A DNA stretch of 64,000 bases. Source: Actinomycetospora termitidis. GTDB lineage: Bacteria; Actinomycetota; Actinomycetes; Mycobacteriales; Pseudonocardiaceae. The stretch covers positions 918,267-982,266 of the forward strand of contig NZ_JASVWF010000003.1 in the NCBI RefSeq assembly GCF_030286555.1. Direction: 5' to 3'. The first letter of the stretch is position 1. Every line of letters begins with the position of its first letter. This document shows positions 34,417 through 42,683 of the stretch, piece by piece. The notes beneath the pieces were generated by a model, which did no database searches, had not been told where the DNA came from, and worked only from the letters and a program-made list of their open reading frames with translations. The position numbers and the translations under genes are program-made.

Positions 34417-35793
34417 ATGGCTCGACACCGCTCCGGGTCCGACGCGACCCCGCGCACGGGGTCGTGGCCCGCGGCACTGGACGCCCCGCCCGCGGGCCCG
34501 CGTCCGGTCGCCGGGCGACATCGCCACGACCCGGCCACGAACCCGCTCGACCTCGCCGCGATCGCCCGCGCCGCCGCCGAGGCGCGCGAGGGGACCCCGG
34601 GGCGCCGCGCCGCGGTCGCGGAACACACCGCCGTCGCACCCACCGGCGGCACGCCCACCGCCGGCGCACCCACCGCCGTCGCACCCACCGCCGGCGCGCC
34701 CACCGCCGTTGTGCCCGCCGCCGCCGCACCCACCGCCGTGGCCCCGCCGCTCACGGCGCCCCGGACCACGGCCTCCCCGACGGCGGCGACCCCGGCACCG
34801 CGCACCCCGGTACCGCACGCTCCGACACCGCACGCCATGGCGGCGACCCCGGCACCGCGCACCTCGGGTCATCGCGCCCCGCGGTCCCGCACGTCGACCA
34901 CCACGCGGGCGGCCGGGGCCCTCGCCCTGTTCGGCGCCCTCGCCGGCGCGAGCGTGGCCGCCGCCAGCACCGGCCCGGCGTTCCTCGCCGACCCGCCGGC
35001 CGACACCGGGGAGCTGCAGCGTCCGGACACCCTCGCGGTGGCCCCCGCCGGGGTCTCGGAGTCGGTGGCCCCGCGGGTCGCCCCGCACACCACCGCGCCG
35101 GCCCCGACGACCGAGGCGCCCGCCACGACGACCACGACGAAGGCGCCGGTCGACGACGGCCGGACCCTGTGGTCCGCCGACTTCCGCACCGCGGGGATGA
35201 AGAACTTCAAGTCCACGCCGTGGAACAACCAGGGCGCGAAGTCGCCGACCCTGGCCGGAGGTCTGCTGAACTTCCTCATGCCCGGCGGCGGGAAGCGCTC
35301 CGAGGTCGAGCCGGACTTCAAGAGCCTGTCCGAGGGCGACGAGTACTACTTCGGGTTCTCGGTGCGCCTCGCTCCGGACTTCCCGGCGAACACCTCCGAC
35401 TGGCAGGTGATCACGCAGTTCAAGAACGACGGCACCGGCACCCCGCCGCTGGAGCTCAAGGTCCAGGACGGCAAGTTCCTCATCGACGGCGACGGCGGCG
35501 GGTTCTCCAAGGAGGTCGGCGCGGCCACGCCCGGCCAGTGGACCCACATCGTGCTCAAGGTGAAGTTCTCGGCCTCGGACGGGACCGTCAGCGCCTGGCA
35601 GGACGGCGTGCAGCGCTTCGCGGACTACGCGCCGCCCTCCGGGACGATGTACGAGGGCAAGGACAGCTACGTCAAGACCGGCATCTACCGCGACAGCTCC
35701 ATCGGCCAGGCCGGGAAGCTGTCGTTCGGCAGCTGGGCGATCGGGACGAGCCTGGGCTCGGTGAGCAAGGACCTGCCGGCCGGCAGGGACTGA
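34417..35793 (+). CDS. secreted polysaccharide-lyase-like protein with Pro/Thr/Ala linker
   Basis: Predicted 458-residue protein. The N-terminal half is disordered and includes five-residue APTAV/APTAG repeats (about residues 70-110), then a transmembrane or signal-anchor helix (about 165-190) and a Thr-rich linker. The C-terminal 210 residues resemble the heparin-lyase-I/PL20-like jelly roll: LWSADFRTAG, GGGKRSEVEPDF, DEYYFGFSVRLAPDF, WQVITQF, ELKVQDGKFLI and HIVLKVKFSASDG. Such domains bind or cleave uronic-acid-rich polysaccharides outside the cell. GAGGA lies 9 nt before ATG 34417. Catalytic residues cannot be confirmed by eye. Confidence 0.72.
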   Translation: MARHRSGSDATPRTGSWPAALDAPPAGPRPVAGRHRHDPATNPLDLAAIARAAAEAREGTPGRRAAVAEHTAVAPTGGTPTAGAPTAVAPTAGAPTAVVPAAAAPTAVAPPLTAPRTTASPTAATPAPRTPVPHAPTPHAMAATPAPRTSGHRAPRSRTSTTTRAAGALALFGALAGASVAAASTGPAFLADPPADTGELQRPDTLAVAPAGVSESVAPRVAPHTTAPAPTTEAPATTTTTKAPVDDGRTLWSADFRTAGMKNFKSTPWNNQGAKSPTLAGGLLNFLMPGGGKRSEVEPDFKSLSEGDEYYFGFSVRLAPDFPANTSDWQVITQFKNDGTGTPPLELKVQDGKFLIDGDGGGFSKEVGAATPGQWTHIVLKVKFSASDGTVSAWQDGVQRFADYAPPSGTMYEGKDSYVKTGIYRDSSIGQAGKLSFGSWAIGTSLGSVSKDLPAGRD

Positions 35794-35831
35794 CAGGGAC
35801 GGACGGGGACTGATCCCGCACCCTCCACACG

Positions 35832-35879
35832 ACGACGACGGGCCCGGTCACCTCGCGAGGTGACCGGGCCCGTCGTCGT
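35832..35879. terminator. 48-bp perfect palindrome between convergent genes
   Basis: A perfect 48-bp palindrome with no loop, centred at 35855/35856 (CCTCGCGAGG), sits 38 bp after the lyase-like stop and 9 bp before the stop of the convergent IHF gene. It has no U-tract. It should fold to a very stable hairpin on either strand and terminate both transcripts. Confidence 0.88.
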
Positions 35880-35888
35880 GAACGGCTC

Positions 35889-36200
35889 TCAGCCGAGGGC
35901 GCTGACGAGCGCCTCCTTCTGACGGGCGCCGAGGCCGGCGACGCGCCGGTCCTCGGGGATGCCGGCCTGCTCGAGCACCGCGGCGGCCTTGGCCGGGCCG
36001 TAGCCGGGCAGGGCGCGCACGAGCTGCGAGACCTTGGTCTTGCCGGCGATCGGGTCCTCCTTGCCGCGGTCGAGCACGGCCGGGATCGTCTCGTCGCCGC
36101 TCTTGATGCCGGCGAGCAGGGCCGAACGGGCCTGACGAGCCTCACGCGACTTGGCCTGGGCGGCCTCGCGCTGCTCGGGGGTCAACGTCGGGAGTGCCAT
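35889..36200 (-). CDS. actinobacterial integration host factor (mIHF family)
   Basis: Predicted 103-residue nucleoid-associated protein. It matches the mIHF family in length and pattern: N-terminal LTPEQREAAQAKSREARQARSALL, the helix-two-turn-helix core VSQLVRALPGYGPAKAAAVLEQAGI, and the C-terminal RRVAGLGARQKEALV. Family members bend DNA and are needed for nucleoid structure or phage integration. The typical gene sits next to gmk and rpoZ; here it stands alone between convergent and divergent neighbours, so it may be a second copy. GGGAG is 6 nt from the ATG at 36200. Confidence 0.88.
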   Translation of the reverse strand: MALPTLTPEQREAAQAKSREARQARSALLAGIKSGDETIPAVLDRGKEDPIAGKTKVSQLVRALPGYGPAKAAAVLEQAGIPEDRRVAGLGARQKEALVSALG

Positions 36201-36536
36201 GGGAGTCTCCCTCTCTCCTCACCTGCACAGGTCGTGGATGGTGCCATCGTGGACGGTGACCGTCGTGACGACGGGCCACGACACACCATGTCGCACCGCG
36301 TGTCGGTGGACGTCGGCGGGGGCAGGTGGTCGGCCCCGACGACTCCGACGGTTGCGGGACCGTACACGCCGTCCGTCGGGCACCACGGGCTGACCTGCTG
36401 TTATCGCGGAGCGTGATATTTACTAGGCCATACGAGTGGCAGATGTCGGATTTGCTTGGCAGTGAGTTAGACGAAGAGTGACGGTACTCCCGTGCCCGGC
36501 GCCACCGAGGCGCCACCGCAACGAGGGAGAACCGTC
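36201..36536. other. divergent spacer with AT-rich segment
   Basis: The 336-bp region separates mIHF (minus) and the DUF4190 gene (plus). No gene is seen. From about 36401 to 36489 the base composition falls far below that of the window, with GTGATATTTACTAGGCCATA and GGATTTGCTTGG stretches. TATTTAC or TACTAGG could be a -10 element. GTGACCGTCGTGACG at 36256-36270 is a 9-bp-spaced direct repeat. Confidence 0.55.
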
Positions 36537-37436
36537 ATGACCCAGCAGGCCGACCCCCGCGCCCCGATGATCGACACCTCGGTCGACGCCGACGTCACCA
36601 CCCCCGCCGGCGGCACACCCGTGGCTCCGCCCTCGGGGTGGCCGCCGCCCGGCGCGATCCCCCAGCAGCAGGGCTACGGGCAGCCCGGGCCGACCACGGC
36701 GATGCCGGTGCCGCCGCCCGCCGGGCCGATGGTCCAGCCGCCGCTGAACACGCTGTCCTGGCTCTCCGTCGTGTCCGCGTTCGTGGTCTCGCCGGTCGCG
36801 ATCGTGCTCGGCGCGATCTCCCGCCGGCAGATCGCGCGGACCGGCGAGCGCGGCAAGGGCCTCGCCACCACGGGCATCGCCCTCGGCATCGTCTTCACGA
36901 TCATGGGCATCGTCTCGACGATCATGGTGCTCTCGATGGTCACCACCGTGACCTACACGCCGGCGCCCGCCCCGGTCGCCGCGGCGCCGGTCCCCGCCGC
37001 GAGCGTCCCCTCCGCCCCGGTGACGGGCGGGACGGGCACCACCGGCACCGGCACGACCGCCGGTGGCGCCACGGGCGCCGAGACGGCCGGACGCGCCCAG
37101 CTGCTCTCGGGCTGGCTGGACGTCGCCGCGGCCGACGCCACGCTCAGCGAGAACCTGGACCAGCACAGCGGCGACCTGGACGCCATCAAGGCCGACGTCG
37201 CCACCTACCGTGACGAGCTGCAGCGCTTCCGCGACACGGCGTCGACGGTCCAGCTGTCGCCCGAGCTGCGGTCGCAGGTCGACAGCCGCATGCTGCCGGC
37301 GGTCGACCAGGTGCTGACCGACCTGAACACGATCGTCAGCTCGTCCAGCTCCAGCAAGGTGCAGGCCGCCGCGTCGGCCCTGAGCGACGACGCCACCGCC
37401 ATGGCGAACGAGGTCACGGCCGTGATCGGCGGCTGA
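36537..37436 (+). CDS. DUF4190 membrane protein
   Basis: Predicted 299-residue protein. A Pro/Gln-rich cytoplasmic N-terminus (1-70) is followed by two transmembrane helices (about 73-95 and 108-130) bearing the DUF4190 pattern: VSPVAIVLGAISRRQIARTGERGKGLATTGIALGIV. An Ala/Pro/Thr-rich linker leads to a helical extracytoplasmic domain of about 110 residues that resembles a coiled coil. Function unknown; other DUF4190 proteins occur with cell-envelope and secretion genes. GGGAG 8 nt before ATG 36537 fixes the start. A strong hairpin follows the stop. Confidence 0.8.
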   Translation: MTQQADPRAPMIDTSVDADVTTPAGGTPVAPPSGWPPPGAIPQQQGYGQPGPTTAMPVPPPAGPMVQPPLNTLSWLSVVSAFVVSPVAIVLGAISRRQIARTGERGKGLATTGIALGIVFTIMGIVSTIMVLSMVTTVTYTPAPAPVAAAPVPAASVPSAPVTGGTGTTGTGTTAGGATGAETAGRAQLLSGWLDVAAADATLSENLDQHSGDLDAIKADVATYRDELQRFRDTASTVQLSPELRSQVDSRMLPAVDQVLTDLNTIVSSSSSSKVQAAASALSDDATAMANEVTAVIGG

Positions 37437-37450
37437 CCCGGGGGGGAGGG

Positions 37451-37496
37451 ACCGGCCCGGTGCCGGGAGCGTCAGGGCTCCCGGTGCCGGGCCGGT
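37451..37496. terminator. 20-bp hairpin between convergent genes
   Basis: Inverted repeat with 20-bp arms (37451-37470 and 37477-37496) containing two G-T wobbles and a 6-nt loop GTCAGG. It begins 14 bp after the DUF4190 stop and ends 1 bp before the stop of the convergent methyltransferase gene. It probably terminates both. Confidence 0.85.
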
Positions 37497-37497
37497 G

Positions 37498-38205
37498 TCA
37501 TGTCCGGGCCGGGTGCGCCGCGCGGTGCACGATCGCCGGCGGCAGGTTGCGCCACACCGTCGGCGTGGTCGTCACCTCGCCGAAGAGCTCACGCAGCTCC
37601 CGCTCCAGCGCCCGCGCCGGGGCGGCCCAGCGGGTGAAGGTGTAGCCGAACTGCACGAGGACCCCGCCCCGGGCGAGGGTCGAGGCCACCACGGGCAGCA
37701 GCGAGTCGTCCCGGCCGGGCCGGGTCGCGGACCAGCCGAGTCCGCTGACCACCACGTCCACGCCGCCGGTGGACGGCAGGCCGCGCACCGCGAGCAGGGT
37801 GGGCAGCTCGGCGACGTCGGCCGGCACCACCTCGACGGCGGGCAGCCGCTCCGCGAGCCGGTGGGCCAGCGCCGGGTTCAGCTCGACCGCGAGGTGGCGT
37901 CCGCGCCCGCCGAGGCGTCGCGCCAGCTCGTGGGTGAACGCCCCGGACCCGGCGCCCAGCTCCACGACGACGGGTCCGCCGGCCCCTCCCCCGGGCGGGC
38001 GCGGGGAGGGCACCCCGTCGGCCGGCGGCGCGCCCTCCGGCCCCAGCGCCGCGTCGGCCACGGCCCGGGCCAACGCCGACGAGCTGGGCCACACCGAGGC
38101 CGTGGCCACGGGGGCGCGCACGAACTGGGCCGCGAAGCGGGCGTCGTCGCGCCAGTCGCGGGTCGGTACCTCGACCCGGGCGGGGTCCGCGGGGTCAGGC
38201 GGCAC
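37498..38205 (-). CDS. PmtA-like phospholipid/ornithine-lipid N-methyltransferase
   Basis: Predicted 235-residue methyltransferase. The N-terminal FVRAPVATASVWPSSSALARAV and C-terminal WRNLPPAIVHRA segments are hallmarks of PmtA-type phosphatidylethanolamine N-methyltransferases; SAM motif I (VVELGAGSGAFT) lies at about residues 79-90. A Pro/Gly insert precedes it. OlsG, which N-methylates ornithine lipid in planctomycetes, belongs to this type. It is the last gene of the OlsA/OlsB-like operon (11-bp overlap), so an N-methylated ornithine lipid product is the best guess. PE methylation remains possible. Confidence 0.72.
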   Translation of the reverse strand: MPPDPADPARVEVPTRDWRDDARFAAQFVRAPVATASVWPSSSALARAVADAALGPEGAPPADGVPSPRPPGGGAGGPVVVELGAGSGAFTHELARRLGGRGRHLAVELNPALAHRLAERLPAVEVVPADVAELPTLLAVRGLPSTGGVDVVVSGLGWSATRPGRDDSLLPVVASTLARGGVLVQFGYTFTRWAAPARALERELRELFGEVTTTPTVWRNLPPAIVHRAAHPART

Positions 38206-39145
38206 GGGTCACCTCCGAGCGCCGCACCGTCTCCGCCACGCGGGCCGGCGGGGCCGGGGCGTGCACGGCGGGCAGCGGGCGCGCGTCCGGATCGGGGGTG
38301 GGCAGGGCCGCGGTGACCGCGGACGCGGCCCGCCGGGCACATCCCCGGCGTGCCGGCTCGGCCCCCGGGAGGTCCCCGCCCTCGAGCGCACCGGTCCAGC
38401 CCGGCAGCACCCGGACGGTGAGCAGCGTGCGGGGCGCTCCGGCGACACGGATCAGGGAAGACAGCAGGTCGTCGTCGCCGACGAAGGCCGCGGACGCGTC
38501 GGGGGACCCGTCGGCGTCCGCGTAGGCGAGGGCCACCGGCACCATCGGCGCCCCGGCGTCGAGCGCGGCCTGGAACGCCGCCGGGCGGAAGCGGCCGAGA
38601 TCGCGACCGCAGCGGGTGGTGCCCTCGGCGAAGACCCCGACCGACCCGCCGGCGCGCAGGGCACCGGCCACGGCCGCGACGGCGTCGGGGAGGGCGCGCA
38701 GCCGGTCGCGCTCGAGGAACACGGTGCCGGCGCGGGCGGCCATCGGGCCGATCAGCGGCCAGTCGCGCACCTCCGCCTTCGCCAGCATCCGCACCGGCGA
38801 CACCTGGTTCAGCGCGAGCACGTCCAGCCAGGAGACGTGGTTCGCGACGACGAGCGAGCCCGGCGCCGGGCGCGGGCCGGTCACCACGGTGCGGACGCCG
38901 GCCGCCGCGAGCAGCCGACCGCACCACAGCGCCTGCACGCGGCCGACGAGGGCCGGGCCGAGCAGCGGGGCGAGGAGCGCGACCGGGACGCCGGCGAGCA
39001 GGACCACCGCGAGCGCGATCAGGCGCGCCGTCGTCCGCACCCGCCGCCGCAGCCGCGGCCACCCGTCGTCGGGAACGGGGACCGGCAGGCAGGCGGGGGT
39101 GCAGGGGGAGGTGGGGAACCAGCCGGAGACCCCGGGGGCGGTCAC
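38195..39145 (-). CDS. PlsC-type 1-acyl acyltransferase, OlsA-like
   Basis: Predicted 316-residue membrane acyltransferase. One or two hydrophobic segments near residue 35-65 precede the catalytic motif NHVSWLD (about 98-104). FLERDR and FAEGTTRCG supply the other PlsC blocks, and VPVALAYADADG follows. In the OlsB-OlsA pathway this enzyme acylates lyso-ornithine lipid; other PlsC proteins make phosphatidate. The GTG at 39145 overlaps the OlsB-like stop by 4 bp (GTGA) and its end overlaps the methyltransferase start, so all are translationally coupled. Confidence 0.82.
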   Translation of the reverse strand: MTAPGVSGWFPTSPCTPACLPVPVPDDGWPRLRRRVRTTARLIALAVVLLAGVPVALLAPLLGPALVGRVQALWCGRLLAAAGVRTVVTGPRPAPGSLVVANHVSWLDVLALNQVSPVRMLAKAEVRDWPLIGPMAARAGTVFLERDRLRALPDAVAAVAGALRAGGSVGVFAEGTTRCGRDLGRFRPAAFQAALDAGAPMVPVALAYADADGSPDASAAFVGDDDLLSSLIRVAGAPRTLLTVRVLPGWTGALEGGDLPGAEPARRGCARRAASAVTAALPTPDPDARPLPAVHAPAPPARVAETVRRSEVTRAA

Positions 39146-40011
39146 ACGTCCTCCCCGAGCAGGTGGCGCCGCCAGCGCGGGTCGATCGCGGTGTGGTCGA
39201 GCAGGACCAGCAGGTCCGCCACGCCGAAGTCGGGGTCGACCGCGGGGGCACCGCCGATCTCGGCGCCGAGGCGCAGGTAGCCGCGCAGCAGCGGCGGGGT
39301 CTGCGCGCGGGCCGCGCGACGCCCGTCGTCGGGACCGATCGGGGCCGGGCGGTGCGGGATCACCCGGCGCTCGTCGGGCGCGTAGTGCTTCTCCCGCACC
39401 AGCGACCACACCGCACCGGGCAGTTCGCCGTCCGCGGTCAGCGGGACGCTCGCGCAGCCGACCAGCCAGCGGTGCCCGGAGAGGATGAGGTAGCGCCACA
39501 TCCCGGCCCAGACCAGCGAGAGGACCGTGCCGGTGCGGTGGTCGGGGTGCACGCAGGAACGGCCGACCTCGACCAGGCGCGGGCGCAGGGGGTCGAGGCG
39601 GCGCAGGTCGAACTCGGTGTCGGAGTACAGCCCGCCGGCCTCGGCCGCGCCCTCCGGGGTGAGCATCCGGTAGGTGCCGACGATCCGGCCGTCGGTGTCG
39701 TCGCGGACCATCAGGTGGTCGCAGAAGGCGTCGAACCGGTCCTCGTCGCGGCCCTCGTCCGCCGCGACGCCGGGCGCGAGGCGGGCGCCCTGCTCGATCG
39801 CGAAGACGTCGTGGCGCAGCCGCTGGGCCGCCCGGACGTGCGTGCGCTCCCGGGAGACGAGCAGGCTGTAGCGCTCGGAGGCGCCGGAGTCCCCGGGCCG
39901 GGAGATGTCGGGCCCGGCGGGCGCCGGTCCGGCCGGGGCGGCAGGGAGCGTCGCGTCGCGCCCCGTCGACGCGCTCGCCCCGGTCGTGAGCAGGACCTCG
40001 GTGCTGGTCAT
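39142..40011 (-). CDS. GNAT N-acyltransferase, OlsB/hemolysin-like
   Basis: Predicted 289-residue protein of the Acetyltransf_5/OlsB (hemolysin) family. After an Ala/Pro-rich N-terminus, the core shows AAQRLRHDVFAIEQGA, DHLMVRDD, IVGTYRMLTP, SDTEFDL and LVEVGRSCVHPDHRTG, the acyl-CoA/ACP-binding part. OlsB acylates the alpha-amino group of ornithine with a 3-hydroxy fatty acid from ACP, the first step of ornithine lipid synthesis. ATGA overlap with the upstream glycosyltransferase and GTGA overlap with the PlsC gene mark one operon. Confidence 0.82.
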   Translation of the reverse strand: MTSTEVLLTTGASASTGRDATLPAAPAGPAPAGPDISRPGDSGASERYSLLVSRERTHVRAAQRLRHDVFAIEQGARLAPGVAADEGRDEDRFDAFCDHLMVRDDTDGRIVGTYRMLTPEGAAEAGGLYSDTEFDLRRLDPLRPRLVEVGRSCVHPDHRTGTVLSLVWAGMWRYLILSGHRWLVGCASVPLTADGELPGAVWSLVREKHYAPDERRVIPHRPAPIGPDDGRRAARAQTPPLLRGYLRLGAEIGGAPAVDPDFGVADLLVLLDHTAIDPRWRRHLLGEDV

Positions 40012-41210
40012 GCCGCGGTGTCTACGGTGCCCGTGCGCCGTTCGGCCGACCCGCGCGTGACGACGCGGTGTGTTCCGCGTGAATCGTCGGCGGTGAGTTC
40101 CGTGTAGTGCTCCAGGAGCTCCTCGCAGACGGCGGGCCAGGTGCGGCCGGTGGTGGACGCGCGGGCGGCGAGACCCATGCGGCGCCGGGCCGCGGGGTCG
40201 TCCCGCCAGTCCCGCACCCGGTCCCGGATCGCGGTGTCGTCCCCGCCGGGCCCCGCGTCGAACAGCCAGCCGGTGACCCCGGGCTCGACGAGGTCGCGCA
40301 CCCCGCCCGCGTCCGGCGCCATCACCGGGAGGCCGGTCGCCTTGGCCTCCTGCACCGTCTGGCAGAAGGTCTCGAAGGGGCCGGTGTGGACGAAGGCGTC
40401 CAGCGCGGCGTAGGCGGTGGCGAGCTCGGTGCCGCCGCGGAAGCCGAGGAAGGCCGCGTCGGGCATCAGCTCGGCGAGCCGGGCGCGCGCGGGGCCGTCG
40501 CCGACGATCACGGTGCGGACGCCGGGCAGCCCGGTGAGGGCGGCGAGGCGCTCGACCTGCTTCTCGTGGGCGAGCCGCCCGACGTAGCCCACCAGCATCT
40601 CCCCGCGCGGGGCGAGCTCGCGGCGCAGCGTCGCCGCGGCCGCACCGCCGTCGGTGTGCTCGGAGGCGGGACGGAACCGGGCGGTGTCCACCCCGCGGCC
40701 CCACCGGTGCACCCGCGGGATGCCGTGCTCGCGCAGCGCGTCCACCGCCCACGCCGACGGGGCGAGGGTCCGGTCCGCCCGGCCGTGCAGCCGCCGGGTC
40801 CAGCGCCAGGCGGCGCGCGCGGTGAGCCCGACGCCGTACGACGCGGCGAAGCCCGCCACGTCGGTCTGGTAGACCGCGACCGTCGGCACCCGGAGCCGGC
40901 GCGCCGCCGTGATCGCGCGGGCGCCGAGGACGAACGGCGAGGCCAGGTGGACGACGTCGGGCCGGAACTCCTCGAGCGTCGCCCGCACCGCCGGGGTGGG
41001 GACGCCGACCGGCAGGGAGTCGACCAGCGCGAGGTCGAGCGCGGGCACCCGGATCACCGGGGTCCCCTCGACCTCGTCGGGGCCGGCGCCGGGAGCCAGG
41101 ACGAGCCCCTCGTGACCTCGTCGGTGGAGATGGGCGATGACCTGCAGGACCGAGTTGGTGACCCCGTTGACCTGAGGCAGGAAGGACTCGGTCACGACCG
41201 CGACGCGCAC
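40008..41210 (-). CDS. GT4 glycosyltransferase, MgtA-like
   Basis: Predicted 400-residue family 4 glycosyltransferase. It opens with VAVVTESFLPQVNGVTNSV, as in mycobacterial MgtA, a GDP-mannose-dependent lipid mannosyltransferase. VYQTDVAGFAASYG, GRGVDTARF, GYVGRLAHEKQ and the donor-site GPFETFCQTVQEAKATG (E-X7-E) complete the GT-B fold. It probably glycosylates a membrane lipid on the cytoplasmic side. GTG 41210 was chosen because the family begins here; a TTG at 41282 is possible. It is the first gene of the ornithine-lipid-like operon, so its acceptor could be that lipid or a diacylglycerol-uronic acid. Confidence 0.85.
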   Translation of the reverse strand: MRVAVVTESFLPQVNGVTNSVLQVIAHLHRRGHEGLVLAPGAGPDEVEGTPVIRVPALDLALVDSLPVGVPTPAVRATLEEFRPDVVHLASPFVLGARAITAARRLRVPTVAVYQTDVAGFAASYGVGLTARAAWRWTRRLHGRADRTLAPSAWAVDALREHGIPRVHRWGRGVDTARFRPASEHTDGGAAAATLRRELAPRGEMLVGYVGRLAHEKQVERLAALTGLPGVRTVIVGDGPARARLAELMPDAAFLGFRGGTELATAYAALDAFVHTGPFETFCQTVQEAKATGLPVMAPDAGGVRDLVEPGVTGWLFDAGPGGDDTAIRDRVRDWRDDPAARRRMGLAARASTTGRTWPAVCEELLEHYTELTADDSRGTHRVVTRGSAERRTGTVDTAA

Positions 41211-41302
41211 GTGATCGACGGTTGCCGCTGTGAGGTCCGGGTGAGCGACGACGACGTGACCTCCCGCGGAACCCTCTCCCAACAGCTCGGACGTCGGGCG
41301 GT

Positions 41303-41319
41303 GTGACGCAGTCGTGATC
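41303..41319 (+). promoter_or_regulatory. GTGAC-N6-GTGATC direct repeat in the 41.2-41.5 kb divergent spacer
   Basis: GTGAC at 41303 and GTGATC at 41314, 11 bp apart, lie about 95 bp upstream of the MgtA-like start on the other strand and about 210 bp before the DUF574 methyltransferase. It matches the boxes at 34169 and 49079. Confidence 0.5.
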
Positions 41320-41528
41320 CCTCACCGTCGGTGTGCGGAAGCCGGGTCACGGCGCGGGACGCGCGCGCACGTTCCGGTCGTCCCGGCGCGCCGGTCACCC
41401 TGCGGGGTCGTCCGGGGGCGATTCGACTGGACCGTCCGTGGTGCGGCGTTTGACACCGCCGTGGGCATCCCCGCCTACTACAGCGACATCCAGCCCCCAT
41501 GGGGAGGGATCGGACGGGAGGGGGTCGG

Positions 41529-42482
41529 GTGCTCGAGCCGACGCGTCGCCTCCGTCCGGCACCCGTGGCGCCCGCCCCGGCCGTCCCCGGCGGGCTCGCG
41601 GAGCGGGGCGCGGCTCCCCGCTCGACGCTCGGGCTACCACCGGGGTCGATCCCCGGCCAGCCCGGCCCGCCGTCGGACGAGCGCGGTCGCGTGGCCGCCG
41701 TCGGCTCCTCCCCCGACGAGTTCGAGCAGCCGAGCTCGGCGCGGGTCTACGACTACCTGCTCGGCGGCGCGGCCCACGGCGCGATCGACCGGCAGCTCGG
41801 TGACGAGCTGACGGCGGCGCGCCACGACGTGGTCGCCCTGGTGCGGGAGAACCGGGCGTTCCTGCGCCGGGCGGTCCGCTTCCTCCTCGCCGCGGGGATC
41901 GACCAGTTCCTCGACCTGGGCTCGGGCGTGCCGACGATGGGCAACGTCCACGAGGTGATCGCCCGCAGCCGGGCCGGGGCGCGGGTCGCCTACACCGACA
42001 TCGACTCCATCGCCGCGATGCACGGCCAGCAGCTGCTCGCGGCACTGCCCACGGCCACCTACACCGCCGTCGACGTCACCGACGTCGAGGCCGTGCTGTC
42101 CGCACCCGGGGTGGCCGGACTGCTCGACCTGCGCCGGCCGGTCGGTGTGCTCGCGTTCTCGGTGCTCCAGCACGTGCCCGGGGACGCGGCCGGCCTCGTC
42201 GCGTCCTATCTCTCGCACGTCGTCCCGGGGAGTGCCCTGGCGCTCTCGCACTACACGACCGACGACCCGGGGGCGACCGACCGGATCGAGCGCCTCACCG
42301 CCCGCTACGCCCACAGCGACCCGCGGGCCCGCACGCGGGCGGAGGTGGCGGACGTCCTCGCCGGGGTGGACCTCGTCGAGCCCGGGATCACCTGGGCCGG
42401 GGAGTGGCGCCCCGAGGCCGGGCGACCGCCCGGTCCGGACGATGCGCGGGGTCACTGGGCCGCCGTCGGCTTCCTGCGCTGA
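41529..42482 (+). CDS. SAM-dependent methyltransferase, Methyltransf_19 (DUF574) family
   Basis: Predicted 317-residue protein. After a Pro-rich N-terminus (about 1-60), SSARVYDYLLGGAAHGAIDRQ begins the actinobacterium-specific Methyltransf_19 family. ENRAFLRRAVRFL, FLDLGSGVPTMGNVH (SAM motif I) and VLQHVPGD follow. These proteins are numerous in actinomycetes and mostly without known substrate. GTG 41529 was chosen because GGGAGGGGG sits 5 nt upstream; a GTG at 41691 would give a protein starting just before the family domain. Confidence 0.82.
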   Translation: MLEPTRRLRPAPVAPAPAVPGGLAERGAAPRSTLGLPPGSIPGQPGPPSDERGRVAAVGSSPDEFEQPSSARVYDYLLGGAAHGAIDRQLGDELTAARHDVVALVRENRAFLRRAVRFLLAAGIDQFLDLGSGVPTMGNVHEVIARSRAGARVAYTDIDSIAAMHGQQLLAALPTATYTAVDVTDVEAVLSAPGVAGLLDLRRPVGVLAFSVLQHVPGDAAGLVASYLSHVVPGSALALSHYTTDDPGATDRIERLTARYAHSDPRARTRAEVADVLAGVDLVEPGITWAGEWRPEAGRPPGPDDARGHWAAVGFLR

Positions 42483-42577
42483 GCATCCGTTCGGCCGATT
42501 CAGCCGGACGGGTGTTGCTCCGTTCGCCGCCCACCGCGCGGCACGCGCCACTCACCGCGACATTCCGCGACTCGACG

Positions 42578-42592
42578 GTCACGCGAGGTGAC
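42578..42592. promoter_or_regulatory. GTCAC-N5-GTGAC inverted repeat upstream of rpf
   Basis: The perfect 5-bp inverted repeat GTCACGCGAGGTGAC lies about 92 bp upstream of the rpf ATG. It is related in half-site to the GTGAC direct repeats elsewhere but in inverted order. Rpf genes are often controlled by MtrA or c-di-AMP; no ydaO-type riboswitch is seen here. Confidence 0.4.
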
Positions 42593-42683
42593 GATAGGTC
42601 TCGGTTCGATTACGGTTCCCGCTGCCGGTCCGCTCCCCACGCATTCCGGCCCGAGTGTCCCCGACTCGACTTGGAGCCGACGT

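Noticed and set aside
42483..42683. c-di-AMP (ydaO) riboswitch before rpf
   Set aside because: Actinobacterial rpf genes often have it, but the conserved paired blocks are not recognisable and the spacer is only 201 bp.
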